DNA from: DAOUVR01 sp034430535
Lineage (GTDB): Bacteria > Chloroflexota > Dehalococcoidia > E44-bin15
Direction: 5' to 3'
Length of the DNA: 19,880 nucleotides
Assembly (NCBI GenBank): GCA_964443325.1
Contig: CAYUCL010000039.1
Span: 1-19,880 of the forward strand
A program made the translations under genes and the position numbers. The notes beneath the pieces are model-generated. The model did not search any database. It was not told the DNA's origin and saw nothing but the letters and a program-made list of their open reading frames with translations. This document shows positions 7,129 through 14,793 of the stretch, in pieces (within the stretch, counting starts at the first letter, position 1; every line of letters starts with the position of its first letter).

Positions 7129-7236
7129 ATGTCATTGCGAGCAAGCCGAAGGAGCAGCGAAGCAATCTAGGTGGTGTATCCCGTCCTCATCCCTCCACCG
7201 AGATTGCTTCGGCGCTAGAGCGCCTCGCAATGACAT
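7129..7236. repeat. 108-bp palindromic repeat of the TCATTGCGAG type
   Basis: The 13-base end ATGTCATTGCGAG (7129-7141) is perfectly repeated in inverse as CTCGCAATGACAT (7224-7236). Inside, CGAAGCAATCT (7158-7168) pairs with AGATTGCTTCG (7201-7211) and GGTGG (7170-7174) with CCACC (7195-7199), giving a long imperfect hairpin. I recall similar TCATTGCGAG...GCAATC repeats from many draft bacterial genomes. The ATG at 7230, which could extend polA, lies in its right end and is therefore not a credible start. Confidence 0.8.
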
Positions 7237-7265
7237 GTCTTCCTAATTACCTTTTCCGCACTTCT

Positions 7266-7274
7266 TGCTATAAT
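7266..7274 (+). promoter_or_regulatory. Extended -10 promoter of polA
   Basis: TGCTATAAT is a perfect TG-N-TATAAT extended -10 (TATAAT at 7269-7274). Only nine bases separate it from the polA ATG at 7284, so the predicted transcript would start at or within a few bases of the start codon. No convincing -35 is present. Confidence 0.6.
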
Positions 7275-7283
7275 AGGGCAGGA

Positions 7284-10001
7284 ATGGAAGATAGAAAGCC
7301 TTTACTTGTCCTGTTCGATGGCAATGCGCTGGTGCATCGTGCCTTTCATGCCCTGCCTGAGCTGGCGGTTAGCAGGACCGGCGAGCCGACAGGGGCGGTC
7401 TTTGGCTTTGCCAGCATGGTGTTGAAGGTGATCACCGAGCTTAAACCGACGCATTATGCCATCGCCTTTGACTACCCTGCCCCCACATTCAGGCACCGAG
7501 CATTTGCTGCCTACAAGGCACAAAGGCCGCCGACTCCCGAGGAACTGAAGGCTCAGTTTGGCCGCGTGCACCAGTTGGTGGAAGCCTTCAATATCGCCAG
7601 CTTTGAAGTGGAGAAATACGAGGCGGACGACATTCTCGGCGCCCTCTCACAACAGGCGTCGGCCGAGGATGTCGACACCATCATCGTTACCGGGGACCTG
7701 GATACATTGCAGCTTGTCTCTCCGAGGGTTAAGGTACTCACGCCACGCCCGGGAAGAACGTTCAGCGATACCATCCTTTATGACGAGGAGAAGGTGTCGG
7801 AGAAGTACGGCATCTCCCCTTCACAGGTCGTTGACCTGAAAGGGCTGAAGGGTGACCCCTCTGACAATATCCCCGGCGTTAGCGGCGTTGGCGAAAAGAC
7901 GGCGGTGAAGCTTCTTCAGCAGTTCGGTAGCGTGGAAGGGGTTTACTCCCACATCGACGGGGTAGAACCGGCTAAACTTCAGCAGAATTTGAAAGAGAGC
8001 GAGGAAGTGGCGAGGCAAAGCAAGTGGCTCGCCACTATCGACAGTGATATGCCTGTCGAGCTCGATCTCGATGCCTGTGCCGTCTCGCCCTTCGATAGAG
8101 ACAAGGTAGTAGCACTTTTTCGGGAGCTTGAGTTCACCAGGCTGCTGGACAAGCTCCGTGGGCTGGATGCTGGGGGGATCGACGCTGCGCCAGCGGTGAA
8201 GGAAGAGACGCTAAAAAGAGATTATGAGATTATAGCTGACCCCGAAGCAGTTGACAGGCTTGTCGCTGAGCTACAGTCCGTTACTTCTTTCGCCATAGAT
8301 CTGGAAACCACAAGTATACAGCCGATGTATGCCGGCCTGGTGGGCATCTCACTATCGTGGGAGCCAGGCAGGGCCTACTACGTGCCGGTGGGACATCTCA
8401 CCGGTGCTCAGCCACCCATGAACTATGTCCTTGATAGACTCAAGCCCATCATCGAGGACCCAGGTATCGCCAAGTTGGCTCACAATGGCAAGTACGATAT
8501 GACTGTACTTGCCGAGTACGGTATTGAGCTTCACAATCTGAGTTTCGACACCATGATCGCCGCCCATTTGTTGGGTGAGAAGGCGCTGGGGCTCAAGCCC
8601 CTTGCCTTCAGTAAGCTGGGGGTGGAGATGACCCCGATCACCGACCTGATAGGGAAGGGCTCGAAGCAGGTCTCCATGGCGCATGTCGATATCTCTCGGG
8701 CTGGTGAATATGCGTGTGCCGATGCTGATATGACGCTTAGACTGGCTGGATTGTTTGAGGGCCAACTGAAGGAAGAGGGGCTGTGGGACCTCTTTGCTGA
8801 GGTGGAGATGCCACTTGTTCCAGTGCTTCTGCGAATGGAGAGGAACGGCGTGGCGCTAGACAGGGAGTCCCTATGGGCGATGTCCGAGAGCCTGGGGCAG
8901 AGAATGATGGAGCTTGAGGCTGAGATATATGACTCGATCGGGCATCGATTTAACATAAACTCAACCCAGCAACTGGGCGCCATCCTCTTTGGGGAGCTGC
9001 GACTGCCTGGTGGGCGGAAGACGAAGAGCGGTTATTCCACCGATGCCTCTGTCCTTGAGGGGCTCAGCGGTGCCCACCCGGTTATCGAGCTGCTATTGGA
9101 GTATCGCCAGCTAACCAAGCTGAAGTCCACCTATGTCGATTCTCTCCCTGCTTTAACCAACCCGAAAACAGGCAGAGTGCATACCAGCTTCAACCAGACA
9201 GGCACTGCCACCGGGCGACTCTCCTCCAGCGACCCCAATCTGCAAAATATCCCCATCAGAGGCGAGCTGGGTATGCAGGTGAGGAAGGCCTTCGTCGCCA
9301 GTGATGGCTATCTGTTGCTTGCTGCGGACTATTCCCAGATAGACCTTCGGGTGATGGCGCATCTCTCTCAGGACGCCAACCTCCTTGCTGCCTTCCAGCG
9401 AGATGAGGATATCCACAAGGCAACTGCCTCTGAGGTCTTCGGCGTGGCCCCCTCAGAGGTGACCCCTGACATGAGGCGGGTGGCCAAGACGGTGAACTTT
9501 GGCGTCATCTACGGCATCAGTGGCTATGGTTTGGTGCAGGCCACCGAGCTTTCGCGGGAGGAGGCTACCGGGTTCATCAACGCTTATTTCGAGAAGCACA
9601 GCGGGGTGAAAGAGTACGTCGAATCTACAAAACGCCAGGCCAGGGAGTGGGGCTATGTAGAGACCGTTTTGGGCAGGAGGCGGTATATTCCGGAGATCAA
9701 CTCCTCCAATGCTCAGGTGAGGGCGGCGGCTGAGCGCATGGCGATAAATATGCCTGTCCAGGGCACTGCCGCCGAAATAGCCAAGCTGGCAATGATCCGC
9801 ATCCAGCAGGAGATGGACAAAAGGGGGCTGAGGTCCAGGATGATCCTCCAGGTCCATGATGAGCTGGTCTTCGAGGTGCCAAAAGATGAGCTGGAGGAGA
9901 TGAAGGGATTGGTTGAGGACATCATGACCCACGCAATGACGCTCAGCGTCCCCTTAGAGATAGAGACGAGTGTAAGCAAGAACTGGGGGGAGATGAAGTA
10001 A
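7284..10001 (+). CDS. polA: DNA polymerase I
   Basis: Repair and Okazaki-fragment polymerase, 905 residues with all three domains. The N-terminal 5'-3' exonuclease has LVLFDGNALVHRAFHA, EADDILGAL, TGDLDTLQL and GDPSDNIPGV. The 3'-5' exonuclease keeps every catalytic residue: D339 and E341 (AIDLETT), D405 (NGKYD), and Y476 and D480 (YACAD). The polymerase domain has motif A ADYSQIDLR (D682), motif B RRVAKTVNFGVIYG and motif C VHDELVFE. Proofreading is therefore expected, unlike Taq-type enzymes. Asp687 stands where E. coli Pol I has the ribose-gate Glu710. The ATG at 7284 gives MEDRKPLLVLFDGN; the longer frame from 7230 starts inside a repeat and spans the -10 box. mutM follows 93 bases later. 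Confidence 0.96.
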   Translation: MEDRKPLLVLFDGNALVHRAFHALPELAVSRTGEPTGAVFGFASMVLKVITELKPTHYAIAFDYPAPTFRHRAFAAYKAQRPPTPEELKAQFGRVHQLVEAFNIASFEVEKYEADDILGALSQQASAEDVDTIIVTGDLDTLQLVSPRVKVLTPRPGRTFSDTILYDEEKVSEKYGISPSQVVDLKGLKGDPSDNIPGVSGVGEKTAVKLLQQFGSVEGVYSHIDGVEPAKLQQNLKESEEVARQSKWLATIDSDMPVELDLDACAVSPFDRDKVVALFRELEFTRLLDKLRGLDAGGIDAAPAVKEETLKRDYEIIADPEAVDRLVAELQSVTSFAIDLETTSIQPMYAGLVGISLSWEPGRAYYVPVGHLTGAQPPMNYVLDRLKPIIEDPGIAKLAHNGKYDMTVLAEYGIELHNLSFDTMIAAHLLGEKALGLKPLAFSKLGVEMTPITDLIGKGSKQVSMAHVDISRAGEYACADADMTLRLAGLFEGQLKEEGLWDLFAEVEMPLVPVLLRMERNGVALDRESLWAMSESLGQRMMELEAEIYDSIGHRFNINSTQQLGAILFGELRLPGGRKTKSGYSTDASVLEGLSGAHPVIELLLEYRQLTKLKSTYVDSLPALTNPKTGRVHTSFNQTGTATGRLSSSDPNLQNIPIRGELGMQVRKAFVASDGYLLLAADYSQIDLRVMAHLSQDANLLAAFQRDEDIHKATASEVFGVAPSEVTPDMRRVAKTVNFGVIYGISGYGLVQATELSREEATGFINAYFEKHSGVKEYVESTKRQAREWGYVETVLGRRRYIPEINSSNAQVRAAAERMAINMPVQGTAAEIAKLAMIRIQQEMDKRGLRSRMILQVHDELVFEVPKDELEEMKGLVEDIMTHAMTLSVPLEIETSVSKNWGEMK

Positions 10002-10094
10002 AGGGCAAAAGACGCTTGTGGGATATGGCAGTACACAATGATAATAAGTTGCGATTCCCAGCAACATCATTTGTAGGATGAAAAGAGCGAAAAA

Positions 10095-10928
10095 ATGCCT
10101 GAGCTGCCCGAAGTGGAGACCATAAAGAGGGACCTAGCCCCCACAATAGTGGGCCGCAGGTTCCTGGATGTTACCCTAAACTGGCCTAATATGGTGCTAA
10201 ATCCGTCGCCAGAGGCCTTTTCCCGTCGTCTGGTAGGGCAATGTATTGAAGGGCTGGATAGACACGGAAAATACCTTATTATACGCCTCGCCAGCGGTGA
10301 GGCACTTATACTGCACTTCAGGATGAGCGGCTCCCTGCTCTTCGCTTCTCAGGGTGACCACGATGCCTATTGCCGGGCTGTGTTTGCTTTGGACGACGGA
10401 GTGCGGCTCTGCTTTCGCGACCCGCGCAAGCTTGGAAAGATGTGGCTGGTGGATGACGAGAATGTAGTGGTAGGCGGCCTCGGCCCTGAGCCTCTGGGGC
10501 CAGACTTTACCCCTGAAGCTCTGGCACGGCGCCTGGCTAACCGTTCAGCGCCGATCAAAGCGCTTCTCTGTGACCAGGGCCTCCTAGCTGGCGTGGGCAA
10601 TATGTACGCCGATGAAGCCCTCTTTGCCGCTGGTATTCATCCTCTGAGGGAGGCGAAGAGCCTTTCAGCGGAGGAGATAACGCGGTTGCATAGCGCCCTG
10701 CGTCAGGTGCTGAAAGAGGCTACCGATAGCCACGGGGCCACTATCAGCGATTACTGGCGCCCCGATGGCGAGGCTGGCACGGCGCAATTCGTCTTCAAGG
10801 TAGCTCACCGTAGAGGCCAGCCCTGCCCGGTATGCGCCACCCCCATCGAGCGCGTACCCATTAGAGGGCGGGGCTCATACTTCTGCCCCAATTGCCAGAA
10901 GGAATCGCCTGGAAGGTTCGGCTTATAG
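10095..10928 (+). CDS. mutM: Formamidopyrimidine-DNA glycosylase (Fpg/MutM)
   Basis: Base-excision repair enzyme that removes 8-oxoguanine and formamidopyrimidines and cuts the abasic site. The 277-residue product begins MPELPEVET, supplying the catalytic N-terminal Pro2 and Glu3. It has the conserved Lys in DRHGKYL (K59), LHFRMSGSL, RDPRKLG, the helix-two-turn-helix GVGNMYADEALF, and a C-terminal zinc finger with C244, C247, C264 and C267. Length is normal. It sits just after polA, an order also known in other bacteria and functionally sensible. The ribosome binding site is weak. The radical SAM gene begins 21 bases after its stop and may share the transcript. Confidence 0.97.
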   Translation: MPELPEVETIKRDLAPTIVGRRFLDVTLNWPNMVLNPSPEAFSRRLVGQCIEGLDRHGKYLIIRLASGEALILHFRMSGSLLFASQGDHDAYCRAVFALDDGVRLCFRDPRKLGKMWLVDDENVVVGGLGPEPLGPDFTPEALARRLANRSAPIKALLCDQGLLAGVGNMYADEALFAAGIHPLREAKSLSAEEITRLHSALRQVLKEATDSHGATISDYWRPDGEAGTAQFVFKVAHRRGQPCPVCATPIERVPIRGRGSYFCPNCQKESPGRFGL

Positions 10929-10949
10929 ACAGCTTTTTACGGAGGATCG

Positions 10950-12167
10950 ATGAAGACCTATGTTGCAGTGCATAACCCGGAAAAGTGCCGTGAATGCGGC
11001 TGGTGCTCTGAGATAGTTGCCTGCCCTGGGGCGGATGAGTTGATTTGTATCGGCTGTGGAGCTTGTGTATTGGCCTGCCCCAACCAGGCTCTGGAACTGG
11101 TGGAGGAGCCGAGAGAAAATGAGGTGACCATTGAGGTTGATGGGAAGGTGGTCCGGGTGCCAGAGCGTATAAGCGTAAAGGCGGCTCTTGCGGAATTGGG
11201 ATACCAGCTTGGCGACACCCCTGATGAGGCTGGGCTTTTTGCTCCCTGTGGGGTTGGCGCTTGCTGGGCATGTGCTGTGGAGGTTGACGGCAAGGTAAGA
11301 CCGGCGTGCGTGACGGCAATAAAAGAGGGAATGAGAATAAAAACTGAGTTGCCACCGGACTACACGCCACGAAGGCTCGTTCTGGGCTTTATGGGCCATG
11401 AAACTGGCGGAGTAGGAACACCGTGGCAGGTTAGGTGCTCCCCACAGCCTTACGTTGAGGCAGTCTGTCTGGCGGCGGGGTGCAACCTCAGGTGCCCCCA
11501 GTGCTACAACTGGTCTTTCACCTATCAGGGGAAAGGCGACCCCTTAACGCCATACCAAGCGGCTGAGAGGCTCACAAAAGAGAGGGAGACACATAGGGTA
11601 AGCAGGATGCTAATCTCGGGTGGTGAGTGCACCCTGAACAGACCGTGGTTGGTCCAGTTCATAAAAGAGCTCAAGGCACTTAACCCCGACCCCCAGGCTC
11701 GCTTCCACGTTCAAACTAATGGCTCGCTGCTCAGCCACGATTATATTGACGAACTGGTAGATGCAGGCATGACTGACATTGGAATAGACCTTAAAGGTAT
11801 GGAAACGGATACTTTCATGCGCATAACAGGCCTGAAGGACAGGGATATAGCTGAGAAGTACAAGGATACCGCCTGGGAGGCGGTGAGATATATAGTCGAG
11901 AGCTATCGGGATAAAGTATTTATCGGCGTTGGTATCCCCTACAATGGTGCGCTCATCCCACCGGCTGAGGTGGTGCACATTGGCGAGAGGATTTGTAAGA
12001 TTAACCCTGCCATTCAGGTGGGCGTCCTGCGGTACCGAGCCGATTACAGAAGCCACATCTCGCCGCCCAGTGACGCCGAGATGGAGCGAATCCGCGACAT
12101 ACTGAACGAGGAGGTTGGGCTGGAGACCGTGCTTGCCTGGACCGAGTACGGCGAGATCGGTCCTTAA
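10950..12167 (+). CDS. Radical SAM protein with N-terminal ferredoxin domains (multi Fe-S)
   Basis: Predicted S-adenosylmethionine radical enzyme of unknown substrate, 405 residues. Cluster motifs in order: a first [4Fe-4S] set C13, C16, C19, C25; a second C33, C36, C39, C43; a plant-type [2Fe-2S] domain with C100, C105, C108, C120 (Cx4Cx2Cx11C); then the radical SAM CxxxCxxC at C178, C182, C185 followed by Tyr, with SGGECTLN as the GGE motif. The core resembles PFL-activating-enzyme and AmmeMemoRadiSam-type proteins. The N-terminal part could carry electrons to the SAM cluster, but that is inference. GGAGG lies just upstream of the ATG, 21 bases after mutM. No glycyl-radical enzyme or other obvious substrate protein is encoded nearby. 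Confidence 0.85.
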   Translation: MKTYVAVHNPEKCRECGWCSEIVACPGADELICIGCGACVLACPNQALELVEEPRENEVTIEVDGKVVRVPERISVKAALAELGYQLGDTPDEAGLFAPCGVGACWACAVEVDGKVRPACVTAIKEGMRIKTELPPDYTPRRLVLGFMGHETGGVGTPWQVRCSPQPYVEAVCLAAGCNLRCPQCYNWSFTYQGKGDPLTPYQAAERLTKERETHRVSRMLISGGECTLNRPWLVQFIKELKALNPDPQARFHVQTNGSLLSHDYIDELVDAGMTDIGIDLKGMETDTFMRITGLKDRDIAEKYKDTAWEAVRYIVESYRDKVFIGVGIPYNGALIPPAEVVHIGERICKINPAIQVGVLRYRADYRSHISPPSDAEMERIRDILNEEVGLETVLAWTEYGEIGP

Positions 12168-12217
12168 CGCTGAATACGAATGCGGGATCAGGGTACAGCC
12201 AGCAGCGCAAGTAAACC

Positions 12218-12260
12218 GGGTAGCCTGGAGCAGATGCTCCAGGCTTGGTTGGAGCTTTTT
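12218..12260. repeat. Truncated copy (B) of the GGGTAG/CTACCC repeat, terminator-like
   Basis: GGGTAG, then the hairpin GCCTGGAGCA (12223-12232) / TGCTCCAGGC (12235-12244), then TTGGTTGGAGC and a T run at 12256-12260. The second arm does not close and runs into the next repeat. It lies about 50 bases after the radical SAM gene, and the GC-rich hairpin near a T run could end its transcript. Confidence 0.65.
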
Positions 12261-12267
12261 AGCGGAA

Positions 12268-12356
12268 GGAGAGGGAAGGTGAAGCGTTTCACCCTCTCCC
12301 TAACCCTCCCCTCACCAGAGGCGAGTCCTTCTAAGAAGGACCTCAAGGGGGAGGGG
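12268..12356. repeat. Polypurine/polypyrimidine hairpin repeat with two stems
   Basis: GGAGAG (12268-12273) with GGTGAA (12278-12283) pairs with TTCACC (12288-12293) and CTCTCC (12294-12299), leaving a small bulge. A second unit has outer arms CCCTCCCC and GGGGAGGGG around the perfect inner hairpin GTCCTTC (12325-12331) / GAAGGAC (12335-12341). No gene is supported between 12168 and 12636; the short open frame there is made of repeats. Confidence 0.55.
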
Positions 12357-12375
12357 ATAAAAAGAAAATCGGCCC

Positions 12376-12480
12376 TACGACAAGCTCAGGACAGGCTTGC
12401 AAATGCGTTCGTGGTAAGCCTCCACCGTTCGTGGTGAGCTTGTCGAACCATGAACGTCCCTTCGACAGGCTCAGGGCAAG
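12376..12480. repeat. TTCGACAAGCTCAGG-type inverted repeat
   Basis: Contains CGACAAGCTCAGGACAGGC, then the hairpin CGTTCGTGGT...ACCATGAACG around GAGCTTGTCGA, then CTTCGACAGGCTCAGGGCAAG. CGTTCGTGGT occurs twice. Translated, such repeats give strings like LRQAQDRL, an artefact of this kind of repeat. A shorter piece recurs near 19034-19056. Confidence 0.6.
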
Positions 12481-12521
12481 TGGAATATGTCACTATCGAC
12501 GCAAAAAAGGGTAGCCAAACC

Positions 12522-12577
12522 GGGTAGCCTAGAGCATCTGCTCTAGGCTTGGTTGGAGCGGATGCTCCAACCTACCC
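12522..12577. repeat. Intact copy (C) of the GGGTAG/CTACCC double-hairpin repeat
   Basis: Outer ends GGGTAG and CTACCC enclose hairpin 1 GCCTAGAGCA/TGCTCTAGGC and hairpin 2 GGTTGGAGC (12551-12559) / GCTCCAACC (12564-12572). All arms pair perfectly, so it can fold as a three-way junction. A short extra GGGTAGCC at 12509-12516 precedes it, perhaps the remnant of another copy. Confidence 0.85.
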
Positions 12578-12636
12578 CAGTTTATATGTGACCTCCCATA
12601 AGTAGCGCAAAGACTGCGAAAGGGGGATATAGTCCA

Positions 12637-13626
12637 ATGCAAGAAGAACTGGAAGACCTTAACGAGCAGATTGCCAGCCTGAATCAGCAAGGACGGTACA
12701 ATGAGGTTGAGCCCTTGCTACAGCGGGCGCTGGAATTGACGCTTCAGGAGTATGGCGAAAATCACCCGCTCTATGCCACAGCATTGAATGACCTTGGAGC
12801 GCTGTATCGTGCGACGGGCGAGTATACTAAGTCGGAGTCCGCCTTCGTCAAAGCCATGGACATTATCGGCGACGTCATCGGCCAGGAACATCCAGATTAT
12901 GCTACCTGCGTAAATAATCTGGCAGGGCTATACCGTCTGATGGGAGACTATTACAAAGCTGAGCAGCTTTTTCTTCAGGCATGGGATATCTATGGCAAGA
13001 CACTAGGCGAGGAGCACTTCCTTTATGCTAGCAATCTGAACAATCTGGCGCTGCTGTATCAGGATATGGGCGATTATGACAGGGCAGAGGAATTGCAGCT
13101 TCAGGCTTTGGAGATCGGTCGCCGCACACGGGGAGAGGATGACTTTGCCTATGCTACCAGCTTGAGCAATCTGGCGGTGATATATATGGCGAAGGATGAC
13201 CTGCCGAAGGCTGAGGAGGCTCTTCGCCAGGCCCTGGAGATATACGGCAGGACTGTGGGTACGGAGCATCCACTCTACGCCTCGGCACTCAACAATTTAG
13301 CTGGGCTGTATTACGCCAGGGGCGAATATAGTGAGGCGGAGCAGCGCTACCTTCAGGTGCTGGAGGTCTGTGATAAAATATGGGGCAAGGGGCATCCAAA
13401 CTATGCCAGTGCGCTTAGTAGCCTGGGGCTGGTATATGAGGCGGCAGGTAATTATGATAAAGGTGAGCAATTGTATATTCAGTCGTTGGACATCCGCCGT
13501 CGGCTCCTTGGGGAAGGACATCCCGAATATGTTGATAACTTGAGTAATCTGGCGGCCTTATATGAGAAAATGGGCAAAGTGTCTGAAGCAGCAAGGCTCC
13601 GCGCAAAGGCAAAAGGCAGTCCCTAA
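12637..13626 (+). CDS. Tetratricopeptide repeat protein (kinesin-light-chain type)
   Basis: Protein-protein interaction scaffold with no visible enzymatic domain, 329 residues. It consists of 42-residue TPR units beginning H-P/x-x-Y-A: a first unit at residues 1-42, units starting at 43, 85, 127, 169, 211 and 253, and a shortened last one at 295-329, about eight in all. Each has NNLA-x-LY-x-x-x-G-x-Y-x-x-AE, the TPR_10/TPR_12 pattern. There is no signal peptide, membrane segment or extra effector domain, so it is probably cytoplasmic. A G-rich ribosome binding site (AAAGGGGG) lies about ten bases before the ATG. Flanked by repeat copies on both sides, so it is probably its own transcript. Its partner is unknown. 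Confidence 0.9.
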   Translation: MQEELEDLNEQIASLNQQGRYNEVEPLLQRALELTLQEYGENHPLYATALNDLGALYRATGEYTKSESAFVKAMDIIGDVIGQEHPDYATCVNNLAGLYRLMGDYYKAEQLFLQAWDIYGKTLGEEHFLYASNLNNLALLYQDMGDYDRAEELQLQALEIGRRTRGEDDFAYATSLSNLAVIYMAKDDLPKAEEALRQALEIYGRTVGTEHPLYASALNNLAGLYYARGEYSEAEQRYLQVLEVCDKIWGKGHPNYASALSSLGLVYEAAGNYDKGEQLYIQSLDIRRRLLGEGHPEYVDNLSNLAALYEKMGKVSEAARLRAKAKGSP

Positions 13627-13671
13627 TAGTCCTGAACATATAAAGAGGGTGTCTAAGTTATTTATTATACA

Positions 13672-13737
13672 GGGTAGCCTGGAGCATCTGCTCCAGGCAC
13701 GGTAGGAGCCCTTCAGCTGAAGGGCTCCTACCTACCC
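13672..13737. repeat. Copy (D) of the double-hairpin repeat with a 32-bp perfect palindrome
   Basis: Ends GGGTAG and CTACCC. Hairpin 1 is GCCTGGAGCA/TGCTCCAGGC. Hairpin 2 (13701-13732) is a perfect palindrome with half-site GGTAGGAGCCCTTCAG. It lies 46 bases after the TPR gene stop and could also act as a transcript end. Confidence 0.85.
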
Positions 13738-13768
13738 GCAGTGTGTGGAAGGGAAGCCATGATAAACT

Positions 13769-13783
13769 GGGTATCCTAGAGCA
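13769..13783. repeat. Remnant half copy of the double-hairpin repeat
   Basis: GGGTATCCTAGAGCA matches the first 15 bases of copy C with one change and then stops. It lies ten bases before the GTG chosen as start of the next gene. Confidence 0.5.
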
Positions 13784-13793
13784 GGGATGGATA

Positions 13794-14741
13794 GTGAAGG
13801 GGTTGGAGATTTCCGAGAGGTATTTTCTGGCGCACGGTGCCCCTATGATAGAGCAGAAATTCGGCGGCTACAGTCAAAGAATTGCCGCCGGCTTGGTGGG
13901 GGACGGTTCGGAATGCTACGGGTTTGATGACGAGATCTCAAGGGATCACGACTGGGGACCAGACTTCTGCCTGTGGCTGAACAGTCAAGATTACGAAGCA
14001 ATCGGCGCAAAATTGCAGGAGGAGTTTGCAAAGCTCCCTGCCGAATTCGAAGGCTTTCCTAGAAGACAGGTGAGCGCCTGGGGCAGTGGTAGAGTCGGTG
14101 TTTTCGAGATTGGCCAGTTCTACCAGCGATTTATTGGGCTCGACCGCGTTCCGGCGGACAACTGGGAGTGGCGAGCGATACCAGAGGACAGCCTGGCGGC
14201 CTGTACAAATGGAAAGGTATTCGTTGACCCTTTGGGGGAATTCACTGCCTTTCGTGAAGGCCTGAAGGATTTCTATCCTGAGGATGTCAGACTGAAAAAG
14301 ATTGCGTCGCGCTGCATGACCATCGCCCAGTCCGGGCAATACAATTTCATGCGGTGTGTGAGTAGAGAGGAATACCTAGCAGCGCAGTATGCCGAGACAA
14401 AATTCTGTGCCGATACGATTTCATTGACATTCATGCTGAATAGGGAGTATAAGCCATTCTACAAGTGGATGCATCGCGCGATGAAGTCACTGCCCATTCT
14501 CGGCGAGGCTGTCCATGACTTGCTGCTGGAGATCGTCAACACTCACGAGTCCGACCTGATGGAGGGTCTCTACGAGAAAAAGAGCCGGCTGATAGAAGAG
14601 ACCTGTGCCCTCATCATTGACCAACTGCGAAAAGAGGGGCTGAGCGATTCACCAAGCGATTTTCTGTTGGACCATGGGCCGCTAGTTCAAAACAAGATTC
14701 AAGATCCGGAGATAAGAAGCCTGGATGTGTGGATAGACTGA
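13794..14741 (+). CDS. DUF4037 domain-containing protein (nucleotidyltransferase-like)
   Basis: Uncharacterised family; the N-terminal part looks like a nucleotidyltransferase fold, but no substrate is known. The 315-residue product has the family block GLVGDGSECYGFDDEISRD followed by HDWGPDF, rich in acidic residues that could bind metal. Further on come GRVGVFEIGQFY, a central LKDFYPEDVRLKKIA and a helical C-terminal half. The GTG at 13794 is chosen because it gives (M)KGLEISERYFLAHGAPM, matching the family's beginning. The open frame extends to a GTG at 13743, but that stretch contains a repeat fragment. The next gene follows after about 50 bases on the same strand. Confidence 0.75.
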   Translation: MKGLEISERYFLAHGAPMIEQKFGGYSQRIAAGLVGDGSECYGFDDEISRDHDWGPDFCLWLNSQDYEAIGAKLQEEFAKLPAEFEGFPRRQVSAWGSGRVGVFEIGQFYQRFIGLDRVPADNWEWRAIPEDSLAACTNGKVFVDPLGEFTAFREGLKDFYPEDVRLKKIASRCMTIAQSGQYNFMRCVSREEYLAAQYAETKFCADTISLTFMLNREYKPFYKWMHRAMKSLPILGEAVHDLLLEIVNTHESDLMEGLYEKKSRLIEETCALIIDQLRKEGLSDSPSDFLLDHGPLVQNKIQDPEIRSLDVWID

Positions 14742-14793
14742 AGTTAAGACGAAAACCTGCTATTGCAACCGGGGAAAGGAGATGAATGAGGAC

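Noticed and set aside
7230..7283. N-terminal extension of DNA polymerase I
   Set aside because: The ATG at 7230 lies in the right arm of a repeat and upstream of the -10 box; the family start is MEDRKPLLVLFDGN at 7284.
12180..12437. Open frame of 85 codons after the radical SAM gene
   Set aside because: It consists of three kinds of repeat sequence, including the LRQAQDRL translation artefact, and has no ribosome binding site or recognisable domain.
12522..12577. The repeat copies as a CRISPR array
   Set aside because: Copies are scattered kilobases apart, in both orientations, with no regular spacers and no cas genes.
12637..13626. 126-base periodicity as a DNA tandem repeat
   Set aside because: It is explained by the 42-residue TPR units of the encoded protein, whose codons have diverged.
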